Source: CAYTXJ01 sp965613025 (lineage in GTDB: Bacteria > Desulfobacterota > DSM-4660 > Desulfatiglandales > JALVMZ01). Taken from it: a DNA stretch of 5,995 bases. The notes beneath the pieces are model-generated. The model was not told the origin of the DNA, ran no database searches, and saw nothing but the letters and a program-made list of their open reading frames with translations. The position numbers and the translations under genes are program-made. The stretch is from contig CBFDUE010000116.1 in assembly GCA_965613025.1 (NCBI GenBank), forward strand, positions 1 to 5,995, written 5' to 3'. Shown here piece by piece: positions 5,992 to 5,995 of the stretch (the first letter of the stretch is position 1; every line of letters begins with the position of its first letter).

Positions 5992-5995
5992 ATCA

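Overview
The window is a compact, gene-dense piece of bacterial chromosome. It is AT-rich by eye, uses many ATA, AGA and AGG codons, and its proteins are rich in Lys, Ile and Glu. The gene set (sulfide-type Thi4 thiazole synthase, ThiE, a DHH phosphoesterase next to MgtE, and a sugar nucleotidyltransferase with an APH-fold kinase) fits an anaerobic, possibly thermophilic bacterium of the Desulfobacterota/Thermodesulfobacteria or Nitrospirota kind. That placement is an inference from gene content and codon style; there is no marker gene here.

Layout. The left edge (1-131, minus) holds the first 43 codons of a HicB-type antitoxin, with a clear Shine-Dalgarno and a near-perfect 17-bp palindrome in its leader. 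An intergenic region of about 150 bp separates it from a divergent four-gene plus-strand cluster: thi4 (281-1078), thiE (1075-1704, 4-bp overlap), a DHH/DHHA1 phosphoesterase (1704-2741, 1-bp overlap) and mgtE (2752-4116, 10-bp gap). The spacing argues for one transcript. Facing it on the minus strand are an APH-fold small-molecule kinase (4077-5105) and, upstream of it, a sugar-phosphate nucleotidyltransferase with a left-handed beta-helix tail (5089-5991). These two overlap by 17 bp. The kinase gene also overlaps the 3' end of mgtE by 40 bp, tail to tail.

How the genes work together. Thi4 makes the thiazole moiety from NAD, glycine and sulfide, and ThiE joins a thiazole phosphate to HMP-PP to give thiamine phosphate. 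The step between them, hydrolysis of the ADP-thiazole product, has no gene of the expected kind here; the co-transcribed DHH hydrolase is a speculative candidate. MgtE imports Mg2+, which thiamine diphosphate enzymes also need, but its presence may reflect only operon packing. The minus-strand pair looks like a kinase plus nucleotidyltransferase module that turns a free sugar into an NDP-sugar, as AmgK and MurU do in peptidoglycan recycling; the actual sugar cannot be read from the sequence.

No mobile element, CRISPR array, tRNA or rRNA was seen. The points most worth a second look are a leucine at the Thi4 sulfur-donor position, the DHH gene inside the thiazole operon, and the hicB leader palindrome.
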